Source: Flavobacterium hydrophilum (GTDB lineage: Bacteria; Bacteroidota; Bacteroidia; Flavobacteriales; Flavobacteriaceae). Taken from it: a stretch of 64,000 bases of DNA. The stretch's first letter is position 1, and every line of letters begins with the position of its first letter. The stretch lies in NCBI RefSeq assembly GCF_003202405.1, contig NZ_QJHL01000002.1:806001-870000 (forward strand), in the 5' to 3' direction. Shown here piece by piece: positions 8,425-18,094 of the stretch. The translations under genes were made by a program, and so were the position numbers. The notes below the pieces were generated by a model, which saw only the letters and a list, made by a program, of their open reading frames with translations, had not been told where the DNA came from and did no database searches.

Positions 8425-9831
8425 TTACTTCAAACCATCAACGGCAACATTTACTGTTCCGTTTATTTTGATAAAAGCAATAATAGCCTGATTAGTTAAT
8501 TGAATTTTATCAAATTGAATATCTTCCATTTTTCCATTAATAAAAACACCAGGCATTGGTGAATAATTTTTAAGGTAAGCTGCCATGTTTTTTTTGCCTT
8601 CTTCTAAATTTGGTTGTATAGAATATCGGCAATTTTGTTCCATTTTTTTCAAAATCATACCCTGTGCCAACCAATTTGCAGCTCGCATTAATTTACTTTT
8701 TGTGTCTAAAACATAATCGAGCTTGTCAAAATAAATTTCTTTTGTCTGAGGATTATATTGAGGAAATCCATTTAAGTAAATAGTTCCGTTAACAGACCCT
8801 AAAACATCAAGTGCAATAACCATTTTTCCGTCTTTGTGCCAGATTTCAACATTCTTTACGGTAATCTTTTTATTTCCGGATCCAAATTCCTGTCCTGCAA
8901 AATTTTTGGTCATGATTTTTGAAGCGTCAACATAACTTGAAATTGCGGCAATATTGGCTGTAATCTGATTTGGGATTTTAGTTACGGGTTTTAAGACAAT
9001 TTTGGAGGCATTAAACTTAGATTCTGGCTGTTTTCCAACAATAGTTTCCATATTGCACTTTATTCCCATATCAAGCAAAAACAAATCATTTTTGAGTTTT
9101 GCATTTGTTGAATATACTTCTAAAGGAACAATTCGTAACCAGCTTTCATAAGTGTCACTCATTTGAAAAGGAGTGCATATTTTTTCTAAAGCGGATAAAA
9201 CATTTGGTTTAAAATCCATTGATTTTTCTATAGCTTCATCTATGCTTTTTTCAATTTTTGATTTGAAAACAGAGATTGCCGGGTTGGCTAAATAGGTTAT
9301 AGGCATGTTTTTTCCTAAAACGGTCATCGTTGGACTTTCATTCCAGTCAAGAGATTTGAATTCCGTTTTTGTATTGAGTTTCCAATTCGTTAAAGCAACC
9401 TCGCTCGATAAAGTAATTATGCCGTTCAGGTTAAACTCACGGGTATCATAAAGTTCAACACCAAGTTTTTTAGTACCAATTCTATATTTGACATTTACTT
9501 TTAAGGGTAAAATGGTTTTTATCCTTTTATCAGTATTTGTCGGATCATTTTGAATTTTTATTGGAGCTTGTTTCCAAATTTTCATTTCAATGTCGTCATC
9601 TACAATATTATTATCTTCGTAAATCAATCCGTTTAAAAGAGTGTTCGTTTGATTTTCAACATCTTTTAATTTTACAGTGATTGGCAAATTAATGAACGAA
9701 GGGCTGCTGTCGTAAATTAACGGACTTGCGTCATCCGGTTCAGGTTTTAAAGTAGTCAGCTTTTGAGAAGTAGAACAGCTAACCAAGAATGTTAAGATTA
9801 TGGAAAGAACTAAAAAAGAAAGAAATTTCAT
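8425..9831 (-). CDS. DUF4403 family lipoprotein
   Basis: A 468-residue protein with a lipoprotein signal (LVSCSTSQK, cysteine at residue 19). The layout matches DUF4403: an N-terminal part with INLPITVKLKDVE, repeated strand-helix units, a middle PLKVNVKYRIG segment, and a C-terminal NGKMEDIQFDKIQLT region. The function of the family is not known; members are found anchored in the envelope of Bacteroidota. The start at 9831 is backed by the signal peptide. It is divergent from the ABC exporter operon with a 173-base gap in which I see no convincing -33/-7 pair. Confidence 0.8.
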   Translation of the reverse strand: MKFLSFLVLSIILTFLVSCSTSQKLTTLKPEPDDASPLIYDSSPSFINLPITVKLKDVENQTNTLLNGLIYEDNNIVDDDIEMKIWKQAPIKIQNDPTNTDKRIKTILPLKVNVKYRIGTKKLGVELYDTREFNLNGIITLSSEVALTNWKLNTKTEFKSLDWNESPTMTVLGKNMPITYLANPAISVFKSKIEKSIDEAIEKSMDFKPNVLSALEKICTPFQMSDTYESWLRIVPLEVYSTNAKLKNDLFLLDMGIKCNMETIVGKQPESKFNASKIVLKPVTKIPNQITANIAAISSYVDASKIMTKNFAGQEFGSGNKKITVKNVEIWHKDGKMVIALDVLGSVNGTIYLNGFPQYNPQTKEIYFDKLDYVLDTKSKLMRAANWLAQGMILKKMEQNCRYSIQPNLEEGKKNMAAYLKNYSPMPGVFINGKMEDIQFDKIQLTNQAIIAFIKINGTVNVAVDGLK

Positions 9832-10004
9832 TTGAACGGTTTTTAATGAGGTAAAATTAAGAAAACAATTATATTCTTTGAAAAAAGTGTAACAATTAAT
9901 GAATAAAGTAGTCTTATTCTAAAAGTCAGACAAAATTTATTAACTTTTTCTTACCATAAATACGTAATTAAAATGTTATTATTGTCTTAAAATTCATCGG
10001 TATT

Positions 10005-10706
10005 ATGATTGAAATCAAAGATTTGCATAAGTCCTATAAAATGGGGAGTTCAGAATTACATGTGTTAAAAGGTATAAATTTTAATATAGAAGAAGGAGAA
10101 CTTGTTGCCATAATGGGATCTTCAGGATCCGGAAAATCGACACTTCTTAATATTTTAGGTATTCTGGATGAAGCAGATTCAGGAAGTTATATATTAGATA
10201 AAACTCCGATAAAAAAACTTAACGAAACGATTGCTTCAAAATATCGAAATAAGTTTTTGGGATTTGTCTTTCAGTCTTTCAATTTAATAAATTATAAGAC
10301 AGCATTAGATAATGTTGCAATGCCCTTGTATTATCAGGGGATCAAGAGAAAAGAACGTTATGAAATTGCGATGAAATATCTCGAGAAGGTTGGTTTAGGA
10401 TCCCATTCACATCATTTGCCAAACGAACTTTCGGGGGGGCAAAAACAACGTGTGGCAATTGCAAGAGCTTTGGCATCCAATCCCAAAGTTTTATTGGCAG
10501 ATGAGCCAACCGGAGCTTTAGATACTAAAACTTCATATGAAGTCATGGAACTTATTCAGGGAATTAATGATGAGGGAAAAACAATTTTGATTGTTACTCA
10601 CGAACCTGATATTGCCGCAATGTGCAAAAGAAATGTAGTCCTGAAAGACGGATTAATCATTGACGATAAAAAAGTAGAACAAGTTAGAGCTTCATCTTAT
10701 GTTTAA
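10005..10706 (+). CDS. ABC exporter ATP-binding protein (MacB/LolD type)
   Basis: A 233-residue ATPase with every ABC element: Walker A GSSGSGKST at residues 38-46, Q-loop VFQSFNLI near 89, signature LSGGQ at 142-146, Walker B LLADEP at 163-168 and the switch histidine in VTHEPD. Sequence details such as VLKGINFNIEEGELVAIMG place it in the LolD/MacB/FtsE-like group that powers exporters acting on periplasmic substrates. It overlaps the first permease gene by 8 bases and is the first gene of a six-gene tripartite exporter operon. The ATPase and permease are separate here, unlike the fused MacB of Escherichia coli. Confidence 0.95.
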   Translation: MIEIKDLHKSYKMGSSELHVLKGINFNIEEGELVAIMGSSGSGKSTLLNILGILDEADSGSYILDKTPIKKLNETIASKYRNKFLGFVFQSFNLINYKTALDNVAMPLYYQGIKRKERYEIAMKYLEKVGLGSHSHHLPNELSGGQKQRVAIARALASNPKVLLADEPTGALDTKTSYEVMELIQGINDEGKTILIVTHEPDIAAMCKRNVVLKDGLIIDDKKVEQVRASSYV

Positions 10707-11943
10707 TATTGAGCGTTGGCAGGAAATTTTTGAAGCAATCTCGAAAAACAGGTTAAGGACATTCCTTACCGGGGTTTCTGTAGCATCAGGGATATTTATT
10801 TTAGTGATTTTGCTTGGTGCGGGAAAAGGGCTTCAAAATGGAATTGAAAGACAATTCGAGAACGATGCTGAAGGAATAATTGAAGTTTGGTCTAATGTAA
10901 CAACAAAAGAATATAAAGGTTTAAATCCAGGAAGGCAAATTCAGCTAAGAAATAGTGATTATGAACTTCCTTCAAAAAAATATAACGAAGAGATTAACAA
11001 AAAATCATCTACGCGAAATACCTGGGGCGGGACTATTACGTATGGAAAAGAATCTGGCAATTACCAATTCAGAGGTGTTGGGCCTGATTATTTAGCTATT
11101 GAAAATGCAACAATTATTAAGGGACGTTTTTTAAATGACAATGATTTAAAGAATAATGAAAAGGTGGTTGCGATTGGTTTAAAAGTCAAACAGGATTTAT
11201 TTAAAGAGAGTGATCCTATTGGGAAAGTAATTTTAGTGAACGATGTTAATTTCAAGGTAATTGGTGTGTTTACAGATCCTTCAGGAGAAAGAGAAGAATC
11301 GAGGGTATATATGCCAATGACTACTAATCAACGTGCTTTTGGTGCTGGAGATAAAATCAGCGGAATGATGTTCGTTTTAAATAAAAAAGCGAATTATGAC
11401 GAGGCTTTGGCTCAATCTAAAAAATTTACAGAAGGGATAAAAGAATTGTTAAAAAGTAAAAATATTATTGCTCCTAATGATGACAGCGCAATAGGAGTTT
11501 ATAATTCTGTTGAAGAAGCCAAACAATTTTATGATCTGAACCTTTACATAAGATTGTTCTTTTGGTGGGTTGGTATTTGTACAATTATTGCCGGTGTAGT
11601 TGGGGTAAGTAATATCATGCTCATTATTGTGAAAGAAAGGACTAAAGAAATTGGAATCAGGAAAGCGTTAGGTGCATCGCCATTTTCTATTATTTCTATG
11701 ATACTTCACGAATCTATTTTTATTACCACTATTGCGGGTTTTACAGGGCTACTGGCTAGTTTGCTATTGCTCGAATTTGTTGGTCCGATGGTGCAAAGCG
11801 AATATTTTAGAAATCCTGAAGTCGATTTTAGTGTCGCTTTGACAACACTTGTTTTACTTGTATTTGCAGGGGCAATAGCCGGGTTTTTCCCCGCATACAG
11901 AGCTGCGAAAATAAGACCTATTGTAGCACTTAGAGATGAATAG
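10699..11943 (+). CDS. ABC transporter permease, MacB-type (first of two)
   Basis: A 414-residue permease with the MacB layout: one N-terminal helix (about residues 19-42), a large periplasmic domain of about 240 residues (MacB_PCD type), then three C-terminal helices. The segment GVSNIMLIIVKERTKEIGIRKALGASP is the conserved FtsX-family coupling loop. It overlaps the ATPase gene by 8 bases and is followed 2 bases later by a paralogous permease, so the transporter is probably a heterodimer. MacB-type exporters do not move substrate through the membrane but use ATP-driven conformational change to push periplasmic substrates into TolC; that is family knowledge. Confidence 0.93.
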   Translation: MFNIERWQEIFEAISKNRLRTFLTGVSVASGIFILVILLGAGKGLQNGIERQFENDAEGIIEVWSNVTTKEYKGLNPGRQIQLRNSDYELPSKKYNEEINKKSSTRNTWGGTITYGKESGNYQFRGVGPDYLAIENATIIKGRFLNDNDLKNNEKVVAIGLKVKQDLFKESDPIGKVILVNDVNFKVIGVFTDPSGEREESRVYMPMTTNQRAFGAGDKISGMMFVLNKKANYDEALAQSKKFTEGIKELLKSKNIIAPNDDSAIGVYNSVEEAKQFYDLNLYIRLFFWWVGICTIIAGVVGVSNIMLIIVKERTKEIGIRKALGASPFSIISMILHESIFITTIAGFTGLLASLLLLEFVGPMVQSEYFRNPEVDFSVALTTLVLLVFAGAIAGFFPAYRAAKIRPIVALRDE

Positions 11944-11945
11944 TT

Positions 11946-13211
11946 ATGTTTAAAAAAGATAATTGGGACGAGATTTTACAGGCTTTGACGGCCAATGTGT
12001 TCAGGACAATTCTGACTGCATTTGGGGTGTTTTGGGGAATTTTTATTTTGGTAATATTACTTGCTGCAGGAAATGGTCTGGAAAATGGTGTTAAAAAAGG
12101 TTTTGACGGGATAGCTACAAACACGATGTTTATGTGGAGTCAAACCACATCAAAAGCCTATAAAGGTTTGCCAAAAGTGCGTCGTTATGATTTTAGAAAT
12201 AGTGATGTAGCGTCTTTAAAAGAAGCTTTTCCGGATTTGTTATATGTTTCACCACGAAATCAATTAGGTGATTTTAATGGGACAAATAATGTGGTTCGGG
12301 GAACAAAAACTTCGGCATTTACTATTTATGGTGATTATCCTGAATTGATTAAGCAGCAGCCAATGGATATTATTAAAGGACGTTTTTTAAATCAGCAGGA
12401 TATTCAGGAAAGAAGAAAAGTTGCAGTCATTGGAAAAGGTGTTATCACAGAACTTTATGGAAAAGAAGAAGAAGCTGTTGGAACCTATGTAAAAATCAAC
12501 GGGATTAATTTTATGGTTGTCGGGGTTTATAATTCTAAACAACAAGGAGGAAATGCTGAGCAGGAACAAAAAAATATCTTTATTCCTTTTACAACCTTTC
12601 AGCAGGCCTTTAATTATGGGGATAAAGTAGGGTGGATGGCGTTAACGGCAAAAGATGAAACATCTATTACAGATTTAAAACCAAAGATTTTAGAGAAAAT
12701 AAAGGCGCTTCATTCTGTAAATCCTGCAGATGAAAGAGCGGTGGGTAATTTTGATTTATACGAACAGTTCAATAAAGTACAAAGTCTTTTTAATATTTTA
12801 AAAATCATTGCTTATTTTGTAGGAACTTTGGTTTTGATTTCAGGTGTAATTGGTATTTCGAATATTATGCTCATTGTAGTTAAAGAACGTACCAAAGAAA
12901 TAGGCATTCGTAGGGCTTTAGGTGCTACTCCTGCTGCTATTAGAGGTCAGATTTTGTCAGAATCTATATTTTTAACAATCATTTCAGGGATGTTGGGTAT
13001 CGCCGTTGCTACGGGAATTATTGCACTATTAAATATGGCTTTAGATTCAATGCCTCCAAACAGTAATACAATGTTTGCAAATCCTAGTGTTGATTTAGGA
13101 GTTGTATTTGTCGCTTTATTAATATTAGTAGGATCAGGGTTACTGGCTGGGTTAATACCGGCACAAACCGCAATTAATGTAAAGCCAATTGACGCTTTAC
13201 GAACAGAATAA
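11946..13211 (+). CDS. ABC transporter permease, MacB-type (second of two)
   Basis: A 421-residue paralogue of the preceding permease with the same four-helix plus periplasmic-domain plan and an equivalent loop, GISNIMLIVVKERTKEIGIR. The two proteins are aligned over their whole length but clearly diverged, which supports a heterodimeric transporter instead of a recent duplication. It starts 2 bases after the first permease. Forty bases separate it from the first adaptor gene. Such pairs are common in Bacteroidota exporters; the substrate cannot be told from sequence. Confidence 0.92.
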   Translation: MFKKDNWDEILQALTANVFRTILTAFGVFWGIFILVILLAAGNGLENGVKKGFDGIATNTMFMWSQTTSKAYKGLPKVRRYDFRNSDVASLKEAFPDLLYVSPRNQLGDFNGTNNVVRGTKTSAFTIYGDYPELIKQQPMDIIKGRFLNQQDIQERRKVAVIGKGVITELYGKEEEAVGTYVKINGINFMVVGVYNSKQQGGNAEQEQKNIFIPFTTFQQAFNYGDKVGWMALTAKDETSITDLKPKILEKIKALHSVNPADERAVGNFDLYEQFNKVQSLFNILKIIAYFVGTLVLISGVIGISNIMLIVVKERTKEIGIRRALGATPAAIRGQILSESIFLTIISGMLGIAVATGIIALLNMALDSMPPNSNTMFANPSVDLGVVFVALLILVGSGLLAGLIPAQTAINVKPIDALRTE

Positions 13212-13250
13212 ATTATCAGTCAAAATATAATCGAATTAAACAAAATCAAA

Positions 13251-14372
13251 ATGAAAAAAGGAGTAACCGTAACCATTTTAATCTTTATAGCTATAGTTTT
13301 CTTTGGTGCACTTTACTATTTGTATGCAAAGAATCAGGAGTCGCCAGTTGTTTTCAAAACTGAAAAAGCTGAAATTAAAACGATTGTTAAAAACACTATT
13401 GCAACCGGAAATATTCAGCCCGATGAAGAGGTATTAATCAAACCAAACATTTCAGGGATTATTGAAGCAGTTTACATTAAAGCCGGTGAAAAAATCAAAG
13501 CCGGAGACATGATTGCGAAAATCAAAGTTGTTGCAAATGTATCTAACGTGAGCAGTACTCAAAATCAGGTTCAGACAGCTAAAATTGCGTTAGATAATCA
13601 GGAAAAAATTTATCAAAGACAAAAAACATTATTTGATAAAGATGTAATTTCTGCAAATGATTTTGATGCAGCCCAATTGGCTTACAAACAGGCAAAACAA
13701 AATTACCAATCAGCAAAACAAAGTCTGGATATTGTAAAAACAGGAACAACATCATCATTAGGAAGTTATGCAAACACGCTGATTCGTTCTACGGTAAACG
13801 GAATGATATTAGATGTTCCCGTGAAAGTTGGAAATCAGGTTATAGAAAGTAATAATTTTAATGAAGGAACTACAATAGCAAGTGTTGCTGATGTAGGAAG
13901 AATGATTTTTGTTGGGAAAATTGATGAATCAGAAGTAGGTAAAATAAAAGAAAAAATGCCAATTGAGATTACAGTCGGAGCTATAGAAAATAAAAAATTT
14001 ACAGCAGTTTTAACCTATATAGCTCCAAAAGGGGTGGTTGAAAACGGAGCGATTCAGTTTGAGATTAAAGCTTCTTTGGAGAATAAAGATGCTACTTTTA
14101 TCAGAGCAGGTTTAAGTGCAAATGCTTCTATTATTTTAGAAAAAGCAAATAAAGTTTTAGCAATTAAAGAGTCATTGGTTCAGTTTGATAAAAAAACTCA
14201 AAAGCCTTATGTTGAAATTGAAACAACTCCTCAAAAGTTTCAAAGAAGAGATGTAGTTTTGGGAGTAAGTGACGGGATTTATGTTCAGGTAAAAAGCGGT
14301 GTTAAAGCTTCTGATAAAATTAAAATCTGGAATCAGGGATTGATTAGCGAAGGAGAAGGTGAAAAGAAATAA
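13251..14372 (+). CDS. Periplasmic adaptor (membrane fusion protein, MacA/HlyD family), first
   Basis: A 373-residue adaptor with one N-terminal membrane helix (residues about 5-26), a lipoyl-like half motif (ATGNIQPDEEVLIKPNISG), a coiled-coil hairpin of about 90 residues (around 100-165), the second lipoyl half, and beta-barrel and membrane-proximal domains. Adaptors of this kind bridge the MacB-like permeases and the TolC channel. The coiled coil contains several Gln/Lys-rich heptads. It stands between the permeases and tolC; a second, different adaptor follows tolC. Confidence 0.92.
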   Translation: MKKGVTVTILIFIAIVFFGALYYLYAKNQESPVVFKTEKAEIKTIVKNTIATGNIQPDEEVLIKPNISGIIEAVYIKAGEKIKAGDMIAKIKVVANVSNVSSTQNQVQTAKIALDNQEKIYQRQKTLFDKDVISANDFDAAQLAYKQAKQNYQSAKQSLDIVKTGTTSSLGSYANTLIRSTVNGMILDVPVKVGNQVIESNNFNEGTTIASVADVGRMIFVGKIDESEVGKIKEKMPIEITVGAIENKKFTAVLTYIAPKGVVENGAIQFEIKASLENKDATFIRAGLSANASIILEKANKVLAIKESLVQFDKKTQKPYVEIETTPQKFQRRDVVLGVSDGIYVQVKSGVKASDKIKIWNQGLISEGEGEKK

Positions 14373-14416
14373 TTTGATTGTTTAAAGAGATTTGGGTTTA
14401 TAAAAATGTTAAATTT

Positions 14417-14439
14417 GCACAGTGTTTTTTTTGCTGTGC
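14417..14439 (+). other. Hairpin in the tolC leader, adjoining a -7-like box
   Basis: Arms GCACAG (14417-14422) and CTGTGC (14434-14439) pair perfectly around an 11-base T-rich loop. TAAATTTG at 14410-14417 fits the -7 consensus, with a TTG at 14392-14394 only 15 bases away, slightly short. The hairpin could shape translation of tolC or mark an internal promoter. Confidence 0.35.
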
Positions 14440-14455
14440 TTTCATTTCAAAATGT

Positions 14456-15838
14456 ATGAAAATAAATAAATATAATAGTCTTATTTTTGCTATCCTTTTT
14501 GGGTTTGGATTATCAGCTCAGGCGCAAACAAAAGTATGGACACTGGAAGAATGTGTACGATATGCACTGGATAATAACATCACAATAAAATTATCGGAAT
14601 TAGATGTTAAAAATGCAGCAATTGATAAAAAAGATGCCTTCGGAAATTATCTTCCTTCTGTAAATGGAAATGCTCAGCACTCGTGGAATATTGGCCGAAA
14701 TACCAATCCTATTACCAATGCTAATACAACAGAGACCACACAGTATACTCAATTAGGAGTCAGTGCAGGTGTAGATATCTACAAAGGTTTGCAAAATCAA
14801 AATATTTACAGGAGAACAAAGCTTTCTATTATAGCATCTCAATACCAATTGGTTAAGATGCAGGAGGATGTTTCACTAAATGTGGCTAATGCGTTTTTGG
14901 AAATTCTGTTTAATAAGGAAAATTTAAAAGTAAGAAAAGAACAATTAGCGATTGACGAAAAACGCTTTACACGCTCTGAAGAAATGGTTAATGCTGGAAC
15001 CATACCGCGTGGAGATTTATTCGATTTAAAGGCTACAGTTGCAACCGATAAACAAAATATTATTGTTGCTGAAAATACGCTGTTAATTTCTAAATTGAGT
15101 TTGGCTCAGTTGTTACAATTGAAGGATTTTACAAATTTTGATGTTGTTGATGATACAAATGTTAAGGATGAAAACGGAATCTTGTTGCAAAATCCAGTTG
15201 ATATTTATAATAAGGCTAAAGAAATAAGAACAGATTTAAAAATAGCACAAACCAATCTGGAAATTGCTGAAAAAAATGTTGTTATTGCAAAAGGAGCTTA
15301 CCAGCCTACACTTTCAGGTTTTTATGGTTTTAATACAAGAGCCGGCTATAGTGATCAGGTTAAATTCGATGAAAACAACATTCCCTATACTACTGGCCCT
15401 GATCCGGTATTTCAACAATTTAGTGACAATAAAGGTCACAACTTTGGGCTTCAGTTAAATGTCCCGATTTTTAATGGGTTTTCAGTTAGAAATAACGTAG
15501 AGCGCAATAAAGTAAGTTTAGAAAAATCTAAAATAGATCTGGAGCAAAAAAGCTTAGATTTACAGCGTAATGTTTATACTGCTTTTACGGATGCCAAAGG
15601 GGCATTAAATGCATACGAATCTTCAACTGTCACTTTAGAAGCAAGACAACAATCCTATAATTATGCTAAAGAAAAGTACGATGTAGGTTTAATGAATTCA
15701 TTTGATTTTACTCAAGCACAGACACTGTTAACAAATGCGCAATCAGATGTTATCAGAGCGAAATACGATTATATGTTCAAAATAAAAATACTTGAATTCT
15801 ACTTCGGAATTCCAATTGTTCCAATTATCAAAAACTAA
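14456..15838 (+). CDS. TolC family outer-membrane efflux channel
   Basis: A 460-residue outer-membrane efflux protein with a signal peptide (LFGFGLSAQAQ) followed by WTLEECVRYALDNN, the usual beginning of mature TolC-family proteins in Bacteroidota. Two internal repeats each hold long helices and a short strand region (for example LGVSAGVDIYKG and FGLQLNVPIFNGFS). The frame is open upstream to a TTG at 14378, but that would add 26 cysteine-rich residues before the signal peptide, so the ATG at 14456 is chosen. It gives the exporter its exit duct through the outer membrane. Six bases separate it from the second adaptor. Confidence 0.93.
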   Translation: MKINKYNSLIFAILFGFGLSAQAQTKVWTLEECVRYALDNNITIKLSELDVKNAAIDKKDAFGNYLPSVNGNAQHSWNIGRNTNPITNANTTETTQYTQLGVSAGVDIYKGLQNQNIYRRTKLSIIASQYQLVKMQEDVSLNVANAFLEILFNKENLKVRKEQLAIDEKRFTRSEEMVNAGTIPRGDLFDLKATVATDKQNIIVAENTLLISKLSLAQLLQLKDFTNFDVVDDTNVKDENGILLQNPVDIYNKAKEIRTDLKIAQTNLEIAEKNVVIAKGAYQPTLSGFYGFNTRAGYSDQVKFDENNIPYTTGPDPVFQQFSDNKGHNFGLQLNVPIFNGFSVRNNVERNKVSLEKSKIDLEQKSLDLQRNVYTAFTDAKGALNAYESSTVTLEARQQSYNYAKEKYDVGLMNSFDFTQAQTLLTNAQSDVIRAKYDYMFKIKILEFYFGIPIVPIIKN

Positions 15839-15844
15839 TTTATT

Positions 15845-17137
15845 ATGTCAAAAAAAACAATTTATTTCTTAATTGGTGGTGCGTTAATTATAATTGCAGC
15901 CTTAGTAGGACTTTCGAAATCGGGAGTGATAGGAAATAAGGACGAAGGCAAAGAAGTAGAAATATCAAAAGTAGTAGCCTCCACAATTGTTGAAACGGTT
16001 TCGGCTACAGGGAAAATTCAACCTGAAATAGAAGTTAAAATTTCACCGGAGGTTTCGGGCGAAATTATTTTATTAAATGTAAAAGAAGGGCAGGTAGTTA
16101 AAAAAGGTGATTTATTGGTAAAAATAAATCCGGATTTATATACCTCAAGTTATAATCGTTCTGTTTCTAATTTATCAGGAACTAAAGCTGGCCTGACACA
16201 ATCTGAGGCTAGTTTTAAAGAGGCAAAAGCGAATTATGAGCGTAATAAGACGCTGTATGATAAAGGTGTAATTTCAAAATCAGACTGGGATAAGGCAATT
16301 GCTTCTTTTGAAGTGGCTAAAGCGACCAGACAAAGTTCTTACTATAATGTTCAAAGCGCTTCTGCATCTGTAAATGAAGCAAAAGACAATTTAGGACGTA
16401 CTACTATTTATGCTCCTGCTGATGGAACTATTTCAGTGTTAAATGTAGAATTGGGAGAACGTGTTTTAGGAACGCAACAAATGGCTGGAACCGAACTTTT
16501 GAGAGTTGCAAACCTAAATAACATGGAAGTTGAGGTTGATGTAAATGAAAATGATATCGTTAAAATAAAAATTGGAGATGAAGCCAATGTTGAAGTTGAT
16601 GCTTATCTAAAAAAGAAATTTAAAGGTGTTGTAACCAGTATTTCTAATTCTGCCAGTACAGCCTTGACATCAGATCAGGTGACTAATTTTAAGGTAAAAG
16701 TTCGTATTTTAAAAGAATCATATCAGGATTTATTGGAAGGTAAACCAACTACGTATTCGCCTTTCAGACCTGGAATGACCGCAACAGTTGATATTATTAC
16801 AACTACTAAAACTAATGTTTTGGCTGTACCAATCAGTTCTGTTGTAGTAAAATCAGATACAACAGCTGTTAAAGATTTTAAGGTTGAGGATCCGAACGAA
16901 GATAAAAAAGCAACGCCAAAAAGCGATAAAAAATTCGAATGTGTTTTTGTAAAAGTGGGTGACAAAGCAAAAATCAGAATTATCAAAACCGGAATTCAGG
17001 ATGATACTAACATCGAAGTAATGTCAGGATTAAAACCGGGTGATGTTGTTATCACAGGACCTTACACGACTGTCTCTAAAGAATTAAATTCCGGAGATAA
17101 GGTAAAACTTAAAAAAGCTGAAGTTGCCAAAAAATAA
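15845..17137 (+). CDS. Periplasmic adaptor (membrane fusion protein, MacA/HlyD family), second
   Basis: A 430-residue adaptor with an N-terminal helix (residues about 5-25), lipoyl halves around VSATGKIQPEIEVKISPEVSG and TIYAPADGTISVLNVELG, and an alpha-hairpin of about 95 residues between them. It differs from the first adaptor in length and in a Lys/Asp-rich loop near residue 340-360 (VEDPNEDKKATPKSDKK). Closer to MacA in its domain order than the first one. Having two adaptors in one operon suggests a mixed adaptor ring or alternative assemblies; no direct evidence decides between them. Confidence 0.92.
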   Translation: MSKKTIYFLIGGALIIIAALVGLSKSGVIGNKDEGKEVEISKVVASTIVETVSATGKIQPEIEVKISPEVSGEIILLNVKEGQVVKKGDLLVKINPDLYTSSYNRSVSNLSGTKAGLTQSEASFKEAKANYERNKTLYDKGVISKSDWDKAIASFEVAKATRQSSYYNVQSASASVNEAKDNLGRTTIYAPADGTISVLNVELGERVLGTQQMAGTELLRVANLNNMEVEVDVNENDIVKIKIGDEANVEVDAYLKKKFKGVVTSISNSASTALTSDQVTNFKVKVRILKESYQDLLEGKPTTYSPFRPGMTATVDIITTTKTNVLAVPISSVVVKSDTTAVKDFKVEDPNEDKKATPKSDKKFECVFVKVGDKAKIRIIKTGIQDDTNIEVMSGLKPGDVVITGPYTTVSKELNSGDKVKLKKAEVAKK

Positions 17138-17146
17138 AATAGTTAT

Positions 17147-17386
17147 ATGATTTCACTATGTGGAAGCCCTCCGGCAGGTTTTATGATGGCATTTATTATC
17201 GGACTTATTCTGACTGTAATCTTCCTCTTTATTAGTCATTATAAAGTGTATAATAGTCAATATTATAAAGAAGAGTATGTTTATTTTTCCGTCTCTAAGA
17301 AAGTAGTGCTCTATGTGAGTTTTCTGGCGATTAATGTATGTATTTTGCCGTTTTTACTTTTTATATGTGTTTTTCTTTTTTCGTGA
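17147..17386 (+). CDS. Small two-helix membrane protein, unknown
   Basis: A 79-residue protein with two strong hydrophobic helices (about residues 12-30 and 50-76) and a short Tyr-rich loop between them (SHYKVYNSQYYKEEYVYF). It starts 10 bases after the second adaptor, so it may be the last gene of the exporter operon. No family is recognised. The alternative is a chance open frame, but the good hydrophobic segments, ATG start and tight spacing speak for a real gene. Confidence 0.55.
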   Translation: MISLCGSPPAGFMMAFIIGLILTVIFLFISHYKVYNSQYYKEEYVYFSVSKKVVLYVSFLAINVCILPFLLFICVFLFS

Positions 17387-17417
17387 TTTTATCAAATAAT
17401 AATTAAAATAAAAAATT

Positions 17418-18089
17418 TTGTCTTTTATTCTCAATATCGAAACCGCTACCAAAAACTGTTCAGTATCAATTGCTAAAGAAGGTAAAACTATTATCTTCAA
17501 AGAAATTGCGGAAGAAGGTTATTCGCATGCCGAAAAACTGCATGTTTTTATTGAAGAAATAATCGCCGAATCCGGGATTTCTGTTCATGATTTAGTGGCA
17601 GTTGCTGTAAGTCAGGGCCCTGGTTCTTATACGGGATTACGTATTGGGGTTTCAGCAGCAAAGGGATTGTGTTTTGCTTTAAATATTCCATTGATTGCAG
17701 TAGATACTTTACAAACTTTAGCATCTCAGGCTAAAGTTTCTGACGGCAAAATAATTCCAATGCTGGATGCAAGAAGAATGGAGGTTTACAGCGCAATTTT
17801 CAGTGCTGACTTAAAAACTGAAAGATCAATTCTCGCAGAAGTAATTGATGAAAATTCATTCATAGATTTTACAGAAACGCTATATTTTGTTGGTGATTGT
17901 GCAGAAAAGTGCAAGACAGTTTTAACTAAAGAGAATTTTGTGTTTTTAGAAGATGTCAAATATCCTTCGGCTGACGCAATGAGTACAATCAGTTACGATA
18001 AATATCAAATAAGCGACACTGTAGATGTCGCTTATTTTGAACCTTATTATTTAAAAGATTTTATGATTGCTCCTCCAAAAAAGCAATAA
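17418..18089 (+). CDS. tsaB: tRNA threonylcarbamoyladenosine biosynthesis protein TsaB
   Basis: A 223-residue ASKHA-fold protein. ILNIETATKNCSVSI at the N-terminus and VSQGPGSYTGLRIGVSAAKGL near residue 67 are the TsaB signatures. With TsaD and TsaE it makes the t6A modification at position 37 of ANN-decoding tRNAs; TsaB is a scaffold without its own catalytic site. The start is a TTG (17418) in an A-rich context; no ATG lies in frame nearby that would keep the first strand. It converges with the mscS gene, whose stop is 6 bases away, and no terminator is visible between them. Confidence 0.93.
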   Translation: MSFILNIETATKNCSVSIAKEGKTIIFKEIAEEGYSHAEKLHVFIEEIIAESGISVHDLVAVAVSQGPGSYTGLRIGVSAAKGLCFALNIPLIAVDTLQTLASQAKVSDGKIIPMLDARRMEVYSAIFSADLKTERSILAEVIDENSFIDFTETLYFVGDCAEKCKTVLTKENFVFLEDVKYPSADAMSTISYDKYQISDTVDVAYFEPYYLKDFMIAPPKKQ

Positions 18090-18094
18090 TTTTT

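Noticed and set aside
14378-14455. Longer N-terminus of the TolC-family protein
   Set aside because: It would place cysteine-rich residues before a normal signal peptide; the ATG at 14456 is better.
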